Of a stretch of DNA of 64,000 bases, positions 9,941 through 17,065 are shown one piece after another. This DNA comes from G965207335 sp965222825. GTDB lineage: Bacteria > Pseudomonadota > Gammaproteobacteria > PS1 > Pseudothioglobaceae. The position numbers were made by a program, and so were the translations under genes. The notes under the pieces are model-generated. The model was given only the letters and a program-made list of their open reading frames with translations. It made no database searches and was not told the origin of the DNA. The stretch spans positions 248,001 through 312,000 of the forward strand of contig OZ244964.1 of the NCBI GenBank assembly GCA_965222825.1. Direction: 5' to 3'. Each line of letters begins with the position of its first letter. Positions within the stretch are counted from its first letter, which is position 1.

Positions 9941-12046
9941 GTGAAACAAGATTTATACTCAAATAGAGAGCAAAAAAAATACTCAAATCCCATAGCAAGT
10001 AGAGAATATATTCTAAGTATAGTTGCTAAGAAAAAAAGTATTAGCAAATTAGACCTTATAAATATATTACAACTAGATGATACTTCTAAACAAGCATTAT
10101 CATATCGTATAAGAGCTATGCTGAGAGATAAACAACTAAGCACTAATGCTAAAAATGAATTAGTATTATTTAATGAAAAAGGTTTACTAACTGGTAAAGT
10201 TATTGCTAATCCTAGAGGCTTTGGCTTTGTTGAGGTAAAAGACGGTAAGGACTTACGACTATCAAAAATACAAATGCAGCTAGTATTTCATAATGAGGTA
10301 GTATCTGTTAGAAAAACTTTTAACAATGTGCAAGTTGTTGATATTAAAAAACGCATTAAAACCATAGTAGGTAAGGTTTTTATAGATTCTAAAAAAGCAT
10401 TTTTAGAAGCAGATGATAGCCGAATTAGTCAAAAAATATTAATCTCAAAACTCAATAAAAAAGTTAAACATAATCAAGTAGTAATAGCAGAAATAATCAG
10501 TTATCCAACAAAAACTAAACTAACAAAAGTTAAAATTATTAAAGTTATTGGTAATTATTTAGCAGAAGGCGTGGCAATAAGTTCAGCACTGTTTCGCTAT
10601 CAAATAACAGCAGATTTTGATAAAAAAACCTTAGCCGAGGCAAATAAATTAGCAAATAAGGTGCTAGCTAAGGATAAAAAAAATAAAAAAGATTTAACAA
10701 ACCTAGCACTTATAACAATAGACGGAGAGGATTCTAAGGATTTTGACGATGCAATTTATGCTAAAAAAGATGGTAAAAATTGGCGTTTATGGGTAGCAAT
10801 AGCTGATGTATCGCATTATGTTACACAAGATAGTGCTCTAGATAAAAGTGCTAAAGAGCGTTCTACTTCAGTATATTTTCCTAATAAGGTAGTCCCTATG
10901 CTACCTAATAATATCTCTAATAATTTATGCTCTTTGAATCCTAAGGTTATTAGACTATGTTTGAATTGTGAACTAGAAATAAACCCTAAGGGCGAGGTAG
11001 TTAATTATGAGTTTTATCGTGCCTTTATGTGCTCTTACGCTAGAATGACTTATACACAAGTTAATGATATTTTAAGTAATAATAAATTAGTTAAAAATAA
11101 TAATATTCATAATAATTTATTAGCCTTAAAATCTTTATACACTGTATTAGCAAAAGCAAGACAGAAACGCGGTGCTATGGTTTTTAATAGTAGTGAAAGT
11201 AAAATGATTTTTCTAAAAGATGGTCGCCTAGATAATATTGTTAAAAGTAGGAGTAATATTGCTCATAATATTGTTGAAGAATGTATGCTACTTGCTAATA
11301 AAAGTTGTGCAGAATATTTAAGCAAACATAAAAAACAAAATTTTTTATACAGAGTTCACCCCAAACCCAAAGATAATAAAATTCAAAATGTATTAGAATT
11401 TTTGCAAGCCTTAGGTATAGATAAACCCAAAGATGGTGTTATTAGTTCAAAATATTTAGCAAATATTTTAGCAAAAAATAAGGCTAAAAATAATGCCCAT
11501 TTAATTCAAACTATAATTTTAAGAAGTATGCAACAAGCCGTATATAGTAATAAAAATGCTGGGCATTTTGGCTTAGCATTTAAAGAATATACTCATTTTA
11601 CCTCGCCAATTCGCCGTTATCCTGACTTATTAGCCCATAGAGCAATTAAAAGTATTATTGATAATGATAATACTAGTAATAAAATCGCTATTATGGCTAA
11701 ATTAGGTGAGCATTGCTCGGAGAAAGAACGCAATGCTGATGGTGCTAGTCGTGATGTAGAAAAATGGCTAAAATGTGAATTTATGAGCCATAAAATTAAC
11801 AAAGAATACTCTGGTATCATCTCAGGTGTTGCTAATTTTGGTTTATTTGTAGAATTAGATGATATATATATTGATGGCGTAGTGCCAATTAATAAGTTAG
11901 ATGACGATTATTATCTATTAGATGAGGCAAATTACAGATTAGTGGGTAGAAGTTTTAATAAAATCTACTCTTTAGGTGATATAATTAAGGTCAAAGTTGC
12001 AAAAGTGTCATTAAGTGATAGAAAAATAGAATTAAAATTACTATAA
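9941..12046 (+). CDS. rnr: Exoribonuclease R
   Basis: RNase R is a processive 3'-5' exoribonuclease that degrades structured RNA. The 701-residue protein shows the family order: N-terminal winged helix (about 20-75), cold-shock domains (GKVIANPRGFGFV near 88), the RNB catalytic domain with TIDGEDSKDFDDAI near 260-275 carrying the catalytic aspartates, and a C-terminal S1 domain (about 620-700). The Lys-rich tail of E. coli RNase R is missing. The start is GTG behind a GAGAG site, 14 bases after purA. Confidence 0.96.
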   Translation: MKQDLYSNREQKKYSNPIASREYILSIVAKKKSISKLDLINILQLDDTSKQALSYRIRAMLRDKQLSTNAKNELVLFNEKGLLTGKVIANPRGFGFVEVKDGKDLRLSKIQMQLVFHNEVVSVRKTFNNVQVVDIKKRIKTIVGKVFIDSKKAFLEADDSRISQKILISKLNKKVKHNQVVIAEIISYPTKTKLTKVKIIKVIGNYLAEGVAISSALFRYQITADFDKKTLAEANKLANKVLAKDKKNKKDLTNLALITIDGEDSKDFDDAIYAKKDGKNWRLWVAIADVSHYVTQDSALDKSAKERSTSVYFPNKVVPMLPNNISNNLCSLNPKVIRLCLNCELEINPKGEVVNYEFYRAFMCSYARMTYTQVNDILSNNKLVKNNNIHNNLLALKSLYTVLAKARQKRGAMVFNSSESKMIFLKDGRLDNIVKSRSNIAHNIVEECMLLANKSCAEYLSKHKKQNFLYRVHPKPKDNKIQNVLEFLQALGIDKPKDGVISSKYLANILAKNKAKNNAHLIQTIILRSMQQAVYSNKNAGHFGLAFKEYTHFTSPIRRYPDLLAHRAIKSIIDNDNTSNKIAIMAKLGEHCSEKERNADGASRDVEKWLKCEFMSHKINKEYSGIISGVANFGLFVELDDIYIDGVVPINKLDDDYYLLDEANYRLVGRSFNKIYSLGDIIKVKVAKVSLSDRKIELKLL

Positions 12047-12121
12047 TATTTTATAAATTATGTAACTTCATAAACTGTATATTTAATATTACAATTTAAA
12101 ACACTAATGAAAATATAAAAT

Positions 12122-12127
12122 TATAAT
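12122..12127 (+). promoter_or_regulatory. Possible -10 box of the peptide array
   Basis: The 132-base spacer after rnr contains a perfect TATAAT at 12122-12127, 51 bases before the first array member. No convincing -35 is visible. The spacer is extremely AT-rich, so the call is weak. The array may instead be read through from rnr, because I see no terminator hairpin between them. Confidence 0.25.
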
Positions 12128-12178
12128 AATTAGTTAAGTGATTATGTATTTTTAAATTTTAATAAGTAAGGTAATATT

Positions 12179-12487
12179 ATAGCAGACAATACAACAAACA
12201 AGGAATTACGCACTAAATTGCGTCAAGACCCACATTCTGTTTTTGGTTATATTAGCAAGGATATTGATATTATTGTTAAAACTAATACCAAAGAAACAAT
12301 TTATATGGTTATTACTAATTTAGATAACAATAATATACAAGAATTAACACATATTAGTGCAGCAGGCTCAGCTAGTTCTGTAGGCACAGTTGCTAGTGCT
12401 GGAACTTTTGCTACTTTAACATGTCCTGCAACTGTTGGCACTTTTTCTTCACTAGGAACAGCTGGCAGTGCTGGCAGTGCTGGTTGA
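12179..12487 (+). CDS. Predicted RiPP precursor peptide, array copy 1, with ATA in place of the start codon
   Basis: The sequence is identical to copies 2 and 3 from the second codon on, but the start codon position reads ATA (12179-12181) instead of ATG. A ribosome site TAAGG (12167-12171) sits 7 bases upstream, so ATA, or the in-frame ATT just before it, may be used as a rare start. The first standard start is TTG at 12218, which would remove 13 leader residues including the conserved LR block. The product has a 63-residue leader and a 39-residue Ser/Thr/Gly/Ala-rich core with one Cys. It may be poorly expressed or a dying copy. Function is inferred as for copy 2. Confidence 0.6.
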   Translation: MADNTTNKELRTKLRQDPHSVFGYISKDIDIIVKTNTKETIYMVITNLDNNNIQELTHISAAGSASSVGTVASAGTFATLTCPATVGTFSSLGTAGSAGSAG

Positions 12488-12511
12488 TTTTAACATTTAT
12501 AGAGAGTAAAT

Positions 12512-12820
12512 ATGGCAGACAATACAACAAACAAGGAATTACGCACTAAATTGCGTCAAGACCCACATTCTGTTTTTGGTTATATTAGCAAGGATATTGA
12601 TATTATTGTTAAAACTAATACCAAAGAAACAATTTATATGGTTATTACTAATTTAGATAACAATAATATACAAGAATTAACACATATTAGTGCAGCAGGC
12701 TCAGCTAGTTCTGTAGGCACAGTTGCTAGTGCTGGAACTTTTGCTACTTTAACATGTCCTGCAACTGTTGGCACTTTTTCTTCACTAGGAACAGCTGGCA
12801 GTGCTGGCAGTGCTGGTTGA
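12512..12820 (+). CDS. Predicted RiPP precursor peptide with NHLP-type leader, array copy 2
   Basis: This 102-residue peptide has two parts. Residues 8-48 (NKELRTKLRQDPHS ... DIIVKTNTKETIYMVI) match the pattern of nitrile-hydratase-alpha-like leader peptides (NHLP family): an L-R-x-x-L-x-x-D-P block followed by a V-K-x-x-x-x-T-x-x-T-x-Y-x-V-I strand. After the SAAG motif (60-63), a likely cleavage region, comes a 39-residue tail with 30 Ser, Thr, Gly or Ala, one Cys (82), one Pro and no charged residue. In known systems such tails are modified by dedicated enzymes (dehydration, azole formation or epimerisation). None is encoded nearby, so the chemistry is unknown. The ribosome site GAGAG is 8 bases upstream. 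Confidence 0.8.
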   Translation: MADNTTNKELRTKLRQDPHSVFGYISKDIDIIVKTNTKETIYMVITNLDNNNIQELTHISAAGSASSVGTVASAGTFATLTCPATVGTFSSLGTAGSAGSAG

Positions 12821-12844
12821 TTTTAACATTTATAGAGAGTAAAT

Positions 12845-13153
12845 ATGGCAGACAATACAACAAACAAGGAATTACGCACTAAATTGCGTCAAGACCCACA
12901 TTCTGTTTTTGGTTATATTAGCAAGGATATTGATATTATTGTTAAAACTAATACCAAAGAAACAATTTATATGGTTATTACTAATTTAGATAACAATAAT
13001 ATACAAGAATTAACACATATTAGTGCAGCAGGCTCAGCTAGTTCTGTAGGCACAGTTGCTAGTGCTGGAACTTTTGCTACTTTAACATGTCCTGCAACTG
13101 TTGGCACTTTTTCTTCACTAGGAACAGCTGGCAGTGCTGGCAGTGCTGGTTGA
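12845..13153 (+). CDS. Predicted RiPP precursor peptide, array copy 3
   Basis: The nucleotide and protein sequences are identical to copy 2, including the 24-base spacer and GAGAG ribosome site. It carries the same NHLP-like leader (1-63) and the same single-cysteine Ser/Thr/Gly/Ala core (64-102). Having three identical products implies either selection for dosage or a duplication too recent to have diverged. Confidence 0.8.
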   Translation: MADNTTNKELRTKLRQDPHSVFGYISKDIDIIVKTNTKETIYMVITNLDNNNIQELTHISAAGSASSVGTVASAGTFATLTCPATVGTFSSLGTAGSAGSAG

Positions 13154-13177
13154 TTTTAACATTTATAGAGAGTAAAT

Positions 13178-13528
13178 ATGGCAGACAATACAACAAACAA
13201 GGAATTACGCACTAAATTGCGTCAAGACCCACATTCTGTTTTTGGTTATATTAGCAAGGATATTGATATTATTGTTAAAACTAATACCAAAGAAACAATT
13301 TATGTGGTTATGACTAATTTAGATAATAATAGCATACAAGAGTTAGCACAGATTAGTGCGGCAGGCGGAACAGCTGGTACATTAACCTCAACAAGTAGTG
13401 CTGGATGTTTAGGCACTATGACCACTTGTGCTAGCACTGTATCAACAGCAGGAACAGTAGGCACTGCTAGCACTGTTAATATAATTGATAATATGCATGA
13501 TACTGTTGGTGCTATAGGAGGAAAATAA
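13178..13528 (+). CDS. Predicted RiPP precursor peptide, array copy 4, different core
   Basis: The first 42 codons are identical in DNA to copies 2 and 3. From codon 43 the sequence diverges. The leader still ends in ISAAG (59-63). The 53-residue core is different: it is Thr/Ser/Gly/Ala-rich, with two cysteines (77 and 84) and a less repetitive, partly charged end (NIIDNMHD) before a final GAIGGK. The product is 116 residues. A constant leader with a replaced core is the classic pattern of a diversifying precursor family. Confidence 0.8.
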   Translation: MADNTTNKELRTKLRQDPHSVFGYISKDIDIIVKTNTKETIYVVMTNLDNNSIQELAQISAAGGTAGTLTSTSSAGCLGTMTTCASTVSTAGTVGTASTVNIIDNMHDTVGAIGGK

Positions 13529-13531
13529 AAT

Positions 13532-13849
13532 ATGGTAAACATAAACAAAAATAAGGAATTACGCACTAAATTGCGTCAAGACCCGCATTCTATTTTTAGT
13601 TATACTAATAAAGATGTTGATATTGTTGTTAAAACTAATACCAAAGACACAACCTATATGATTATTTCTAAATTAAATCATAATATTGCTATAGACTCAC
13701 AAGAATTAAAAGGAGTTAATGCAGCAGGAATACTTGGTTCTATAAGTAGTATATCTACTGCTGGCACTGTTAGCACCGTTGTTTCAAGTCTAGGATCTGC
13801 ATCTTCTATAGGTTCGGCGGCAACAGCAGGAACTGCTGATGCTCATTAA
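13532..13849 (+). CDS. Predicted RiPP precursor peptide, array copy 5, cysteine-free core
   Basis: This 105-residue paralogue follows copy 4 by three bases, behind a strong AGGAGG ribosome site. The leader keeps KELRTKLRQDPHS and VDIVVKTNTKDTTYMI but is 3 residues longer before the NAAG motif (63-66). The 39-residue core is built from short [ST]-x-G-[ST] and S-S-[IL]-G units and has no cysteine. A modification that absolutely needs Cys, such as lanthionine or thiazole formation, is therefore not possible on this member. Confidence 0.78.
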   Translation: MVNINKNKELRTKLRQDPHSIFSYTNKDVDIVVKTNTKDTTYMIISKLNHNIAIDSQELKGVNAAGILGSISSISTAGTVSTVVSSLGSASSIGSAATAGTADAH

Positions 13850-13874
13850 TTTATTCAATATGAGGTAAAAAATT

Positions 13875-14192
13875 ATGCATAATATTTTGTTTGATAAAAA
13901 GTTAAGAGCGCAAATACGCAAAAATCCAAAAATAACATTTGATAGTAATAGTTATCTTGATAAAAATATTGATATTGTTGTTAAAACTAATACTAGTGAC
14001 ACTATATATGTAATATTGCCAATATATAATAAAAACATAGAGTTAGAAAATGTTAACGCTGGTGTAGAGGTTAGTTCAATTGGCACTGTTGGCACTGGCG
14101 GCACAGCTAGCACTGTAGGTTGTGTTGCTGTAACTATATCAAGTGCTACTACTGCTAGTTCTGTTTCAACAGTAGGTAGTATTGGCGGATAA
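13875..14192 (+). CDS. Predicted RiPP precursor peptide, array copy 6, most diverged member
   Basis: This 105-residue peptide has the leader closest to the general NHLP pattern: KKLRAQIRKNP (8-18) and NIDIVVKTNTSDTIYVILP (31-49), including the final Leu-Pro typical of the family. The leader ends NAG (61-63). The 42-residue core has one cysteine (83) and ends in GSIGG. The ribosome site is GAGG. It is the last gene before kdsA, which is on the opposite strand. Its divergence suggests the array is old even though copies 1-3 are new. Confidence 0.78.
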   Translation: MHNILFDKKLRAQIRKNPKITFDSNSYLDKNIDIVVKTNTSDTIYVILPIYNKNIELENVNAGVEVSSIGTVGTGGTASTVGCVAVTISSATTASSVSTVGSIGG

Positions 14193-14239
14193 GTTAAAAA
14201 AACAGCTACACACTACAAATAAATATTTGCTATTACTTA

Positions 14240-15073
14240 TTATAAATAGTCCTCCAAAAAACTATTTTGTTTAGTAATTGCATCTAATTCTTGTAAAGTT
14301 TTTAGTAAATTTTCAATTTTACTAATTGGCACAGAATTTGCACCATCGCTTAGGGCCTCGCTTGGCTTAGGATGAGTTTCTAAAAAAATACCTGATACAC
14401 CCACTGCTATAGCTGCTCTAGCTAGCACTGGCACAAACTTGCTTTGTCCACCTGAGGTGTTGCCTTGGCCCCCTGGTTGTTGCACAGAATGGGTAGCATC
14501 AAAGATAATTGGGCAGGTGGTTGAACGCATACTAACCAAACCACGCATATCTGATATTAGGGTATTATAGCCAAAACTTGTGCCTCTATCACAAAGCATA
14601 ATTTTTTTATTACCTGTTTTATATGCTTTATCAACCACATTTTGCATATCCCAAGGTGCTTGGAATTGTCCTTTTTTTATATTAACTGGTAAGTCTTGCT
14701 TACAAACATTTTGGATAAAATTAGTTTGCCTAACTAAAAATGCTGGTGTTTGTAAAACATCTACTATGTTTGCTACCTCATCAAGTGGCGTATCTTCGTG
14801 AACATCGGTTAATACTGGTGTGCCAATATCATCTTTTACTTTTTGTAAAATCCGTAACCCCTCTTTTATACCAAGTCCTCTAAAACTATTATAACTGGTG
14901 CGATTAGCCTTATCAAATGATGACTTATAAATAAAATTTATATCTAATTTATCGGTAATATTTTTTAAAGTTTGTGCACTTTGTAGTGCTAATTTTTCAG
15001 ACTCTATTACACAAGGACCTGCTATTAGAAAAAATGGTTGTTGTAATCCAACTTCAAAATTTAATAATTTCAT
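14240..15073 (-). CDS. kdsA: 3-deoxy-8-phosphooctulonate (KDO-8-P) synthase
   Basis: KdsA condenses phosphoenolpyruvate with arabinose-5-phosphate to make KDO-8-phosphate for the LPS inner core. The 277-residue protein shows the family blocks FLIAGPCVIES (near 17-27), KSSFDKANR, VLTDVHE, FLVRQT, KKGQFQAPWDM and FDATHSVQQPGG. It is single-copy sized with no fusion. It is divergent from trpC with a 67-base spacer, and convergent with the peptide array. Confidence 0.97.
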   Translation of the reverse strand: MKLLNFEVGLQQPFFLIAGPCVIESEKLALQSAQTLKNITDKLDINFIYKSSFDKANRTSYNSFRGLGIKEGLRILQKVKDDIGTPVLTDVHEDTPLDEVANIVDVLQTPAFLVRQTNFIQNVCKQDLPVNIKKGQFQAPWDMQNVVDKAYKTGNKKIMLCDRGTSFGYNTLISDMRGLVSMRSTTCPIIFDATHSVQQPGGQGNTSGGQSKFVPVLARAAIAVGVSGIFLETHPKPSEALSDGANSVPISKIENLLKTLQELDAITKQNSFLEDYL

Positions 15074-15140
15074 ATTTTTTTAATTAAAAGTAGTAATTAT
15101 ATAAGTAAAATAGCAATAAAAAATAGCAAATAAAAAATAA

Positions 15141-15935
15141 ATGTCAAATATACTTGATAAAGTTTTATTAACTAAGCAAGAGGAAATAGCATTCGCAAAA
15201 ACTAAAATTCCACTAAATAAAATAAAAAAATTAGCACAATATTCGCCAAAATGTCGAGATTTTACTGCTATTTTACTAGATAGTATTAATGCCAAACACA
15301 CTACTATAATAGCGGAGATTAAAAAAGCTTCCCCTAGCAGAGGTGTTATTAGAGAGGATTTTAATATTAGGGAATTGGCTAGTGATTATCAATCAGGTGG
15401 TGCTATTTGTCTATCTATTTTGACTGATAAAGATTATTTTCAAGGCGATATAAGTTATATAGCACAAGCAAAACAAGTATCTAATTTGCCTATATTACGC
15501 AAGGATTTTATTATTGATGAATATCAAGTTTATCAATCAAAAGTATTAGCTGCTGATGCTATATTACTTATTGTATCAGCACTAGATGATAAAAATATGG
15601 TTAAACTATTTAATTTAGCTAATAATCTGGGTATGTCGGTATTAGTTGAAGTGCATAATAAAGATGAGTTAATGCGAGCTTTAAAACTAGATTTAAAAAT
15701 TATTGGCATAAATAATAGAGATTTAAAAACATTTACAACTAACTTAAATACTACCATAAATTTATTACCTTATATTCCAAATGAGACAAAAGTAATAACA
15801 GAAAGTGGAATATTTAGTAATAATGATATTAAAAAAATGCAATCAAAATCTGTATATGGATTTTTAGTAGGCGAGGCACTAATTAGTCAAAAAAATATAA
15901 CACTTGCACTACAAAAACTAATAGGTGTAATATGA
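15141..15935 (+). CDS. trpC: Indole-3-glycerol-phosphate synthase
   Basis: TrpC closes the indole ring in tryptophan synthesis. The 264-residue TIM-barrel protein is monofunctional (no TrpF fusion). It shows IAEIKKASPSRG (near 55-66), YQSGGAICLSILTD, LRKDFIIDEYQVYQ (near 114-127), EVHNKDEL, IGINNRDLKTF and VITESGI blocks with the catalytic Lys and Glu residues. No other trp genes lie in the window. It overlaps the next gene by 4 bases (ATGA). Confidence 0.96.
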   Translation: MSNILDKVLLTKQEEIAFAKTKIPLNKIKKLAQYSPKCRDFTAILLDSINAKHTTIIAEIKKASPSRGVIREDFNIRELASDYQSGGAICLSILTDKDYFQGDISYIAQAKQVSNLPILRKDFIIDEYQVYQSKVLAADAILLIVSALDDKNMVKLFNLANNLGMSVLVEVHNKDELMRALKLDLKIIGINNRDLKTFTTNLNTTINLLPYIPNETKVITESGIFSNNDIKKMQSKSVYGFLVGEALISQKNITLALQKLIGVI

Positions 15936-16342
15936 AAGTAAATATTAAGTGGCTAGGTGCTATGGCTATGGAGGCAAAAACTAATAGTGGGCATACTATT
16001 GTCTTAGATGGACCACCTGAGTTAGGAGGTGCTAATACTGGTGCTAGACCTATGGAAATGTTATTAGTTGGTATGGGTGCTTGCACTACTGTTGATGTGG
16101 TAAATATTTTGCAAAAAATGCAGCAAAATATTAGTAATTGTGAAATAGAAATAACCTCTAAAAGAGCAAAAGAGCATCCAAAAATATTTACTGATATTCA
16201 TCTGCATTTTATTTTATCTGGTGCTAATTTAGAGCCTAAAAAAATTATAAAAGCTATAGAATTATCTGCCACTAAGTATTGTTCTGCTACAATTATGTTA
16301 GGACAAAGTGCAAATATAAGCCATAATTGGAGTATAAAATAA
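15932..16342 (+). CDS. OsmC/YhfA family protein
   Basis: This 136-residue protein has the OsmC-like fold pattern of the YhfA subgroup: GHTIVLDGPPELGGANTGARPMEMLLVGMGACTTVDVV-type blocks in residues 23-58, and a late conserved Cys (KYCSATIML, near 119). OsmC proteins are thiol peroxidases, while the YhfA branch is less well defined and may be redox- or metabolite-related. The ATGA overlap with trpC indicates co-translation, although no functional link to tryptophan synthesis is known. Confidence 0.85.
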   Translation: MKVNIKWLGAMAMEAKTNSGHTIVLDGPPELGGANTGARPMEMLLVGMGACTTVDVVNILQKMQQNISNCEIEITSKRAKEHPKIFTDIHLHFILSGANLEPKKIIKAIELSATKYCSATIMLGQSANISHNWSIK

Positions 16343-16572
16343 TGTCCAAATTACTAACTTTTGGCTGGCTTGGCACTGTTACTGGCATAACAGGGGGAAT
16401 TTTAATTGCAATAAATATGCTAGAATACTCAAAATTTGGTTTTATTTTTTTCTTAATATCCGCAACTAGTTGGCTAATTCAAGGCTGGAAAAACCAAGAC
16501 TTTCCCTTAGTATTACTAAACTGCGTTTTTATAATAATAGATATAATAGGGATATACAAATGGTTTTTTTAA
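16342..16572 (+). CDS. Small integral membrane protein, unknown function
   Basis: This 76-residue hydrophobic protein appears to have three transmembrane helices (about 5-27, 32-49, 54-74), with the motif WLIQGWKNQDFPL between the second and third. The start at 16342 overlaps the OsmC stop (TAATG). An in-frame ATG at 16327 would overlap more and add only five residues. The spacing of aromatic and acidic residues faintly recalls PnuC or SemiSWEET small transporters, but I cannot assign a family. Confidence 0.65.
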   Translation: MSKLLTFGWLGTVTGITGGILIAINMLEYSKFGFIFFLISATSWLIQGWKNQDFPLVLLNCVFIIIDIIGIYKWFF

Positions 16573-16596
16573 TGGTATAGGCAAGGTCCATACCAA
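16573..16596. repeat. Dispersed palindromic repeat A, copy 1
   Basis: TGGTAT and ATACCA arms (16573-16578, 16590-16595) flank the core AGGCAAGGTCC. The sequence ATAGGCAAGGTC[CT]ATACCAA recurs in reverse orientation at 32024-32043, and a variant lies at 33057-33080. It lies directly behind the stop of the small membrane protein gene and could form a hairpin. Confidence 0.7.
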
Positions 16597-16627
16597 TTAT
16601 TTTATTTTTACAACTTATAGTTTTACT

Positions 16628-16658
16628 TTGGCACTACTAATCTCAAAGTAAGTGCCAA
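16628..16658. terminator. Hairpin between convergent small genes, possible bidirectional terminator
   Basis: TTGGCACT (16628-16635) and AGTGCCAA (16651-16658) can form a perfect 8-bp stem with a 15-base loop. It lies between the plus-strand gene ending at 16572 and the minus-strand gene ending at 16675. There is no strong T tract on either side, so termination is only suggested by position. Confidence 0.4.
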
Positions 16659-16674
16659 GTTAGAATAATTTGTA

Positions 16675-16782
16675 TTAGCTTGGCTTATGGTATTTCGTAA
16701 GTTTGTTATAGGTTGATTGATATACTACTATAAGAATACTTGAAATAAAAATAATAAACCCTATTGCTAATAAATATTTCAT
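16675..16782 (-). CDS. Tiny single-helix membrane protein, 35 residues
   Basis: An ATG at 16782 overlaps the TAA of the upstream small gene (TAATG), giving a 35-residue peptide: MKYLLAIGFIIFISSILIV, one predicted helix, then a short polar tail ending KYHKPS. The translational coupling and hydrophobic helix suggest a real small protein paired with its upstream neighbour, but no family is recognised. Confidence 0.45.
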   Translation of the reverse strand: MKYLLAIGFIIFISSILIVVYQSTYNKLTKYHKPS

Positions 16783-17009
16783 TATAATTTCTTCAATTTA
16801 TTAAGACATTTGAAAACATACTTATTTATAATCACAATAGCAAATGATATGGCAAAAATAGCAATAAAACATATAATTAAAATAAACACCTATGCTGTTT
16901 TATAACTTTGAGCAAACCACGCCAATAGAGATACATCTATTGCAGTTAAAATAATAAATACTGTTTTATACCAACCTATCTCTTCTTTAACTTTACTTTC
17001 CTCAGACAT
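16782..17009 (-). pseudogene. Two-helix small membrane protein interrupted by an in-frame TAG
   Basis: The frame from ATG at 17009 encodes MSEESKVKEEIGWYKTVFII, continuing through a first hydrophobic helix to residue 39, meets TAG at 16890-16892 (codon 40), and then continues for 35 codons with a second clear helix (VFILIICFIAIFAISF) and a Lys-rich end before TAA. The combined 75-codon product has the charged-helix-helix-charged layout of known small hypothetical membrane proteins. It is therefore a broken gene, or one read through at TAG. A sequencing error is also possible. Confidence 0.6.
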
Positions 17010-17065
17010 TGGTTTATTTTAACAAATTTTTAATTTATTAGCATAATGAAAGGTGCATAAAAAAT

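Larger units (their letters stand above)
12182..13303 (+). repeat. Perfect 333-bp tandem repeat, about 3.4 copies
   Basis: Three consecutive 333-bp units (12182-12514, 12515-12847, 12848-13180) read identically, including silent sites and the spacer between genes. A fourth partial unit continues identically to 13303, after which copy 4 diverges (first difference at 13304). The pattern indicates very recent unequal crossing-over or gene conversion. The right-hand boundary falls inside the leader-coding part of the fourth gene. Confidence 0.95.

Noticed and set aside
12182..13303. Tandem repeats considered as a CRISPR array or satellite
   Set aside because: The 333-bp period, intact reading frames with ribosome sites, and absence of short repeat/spacer alternation show duplicated genes, not CRISPR.
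16890..16892. TAG as pyrrolysine codon
   Set aside because: Pyrrolysine use is limited to methylamine-using organisms with pylT/pylS. Nothing here supports it. A simple nonsense mutation is more likely.
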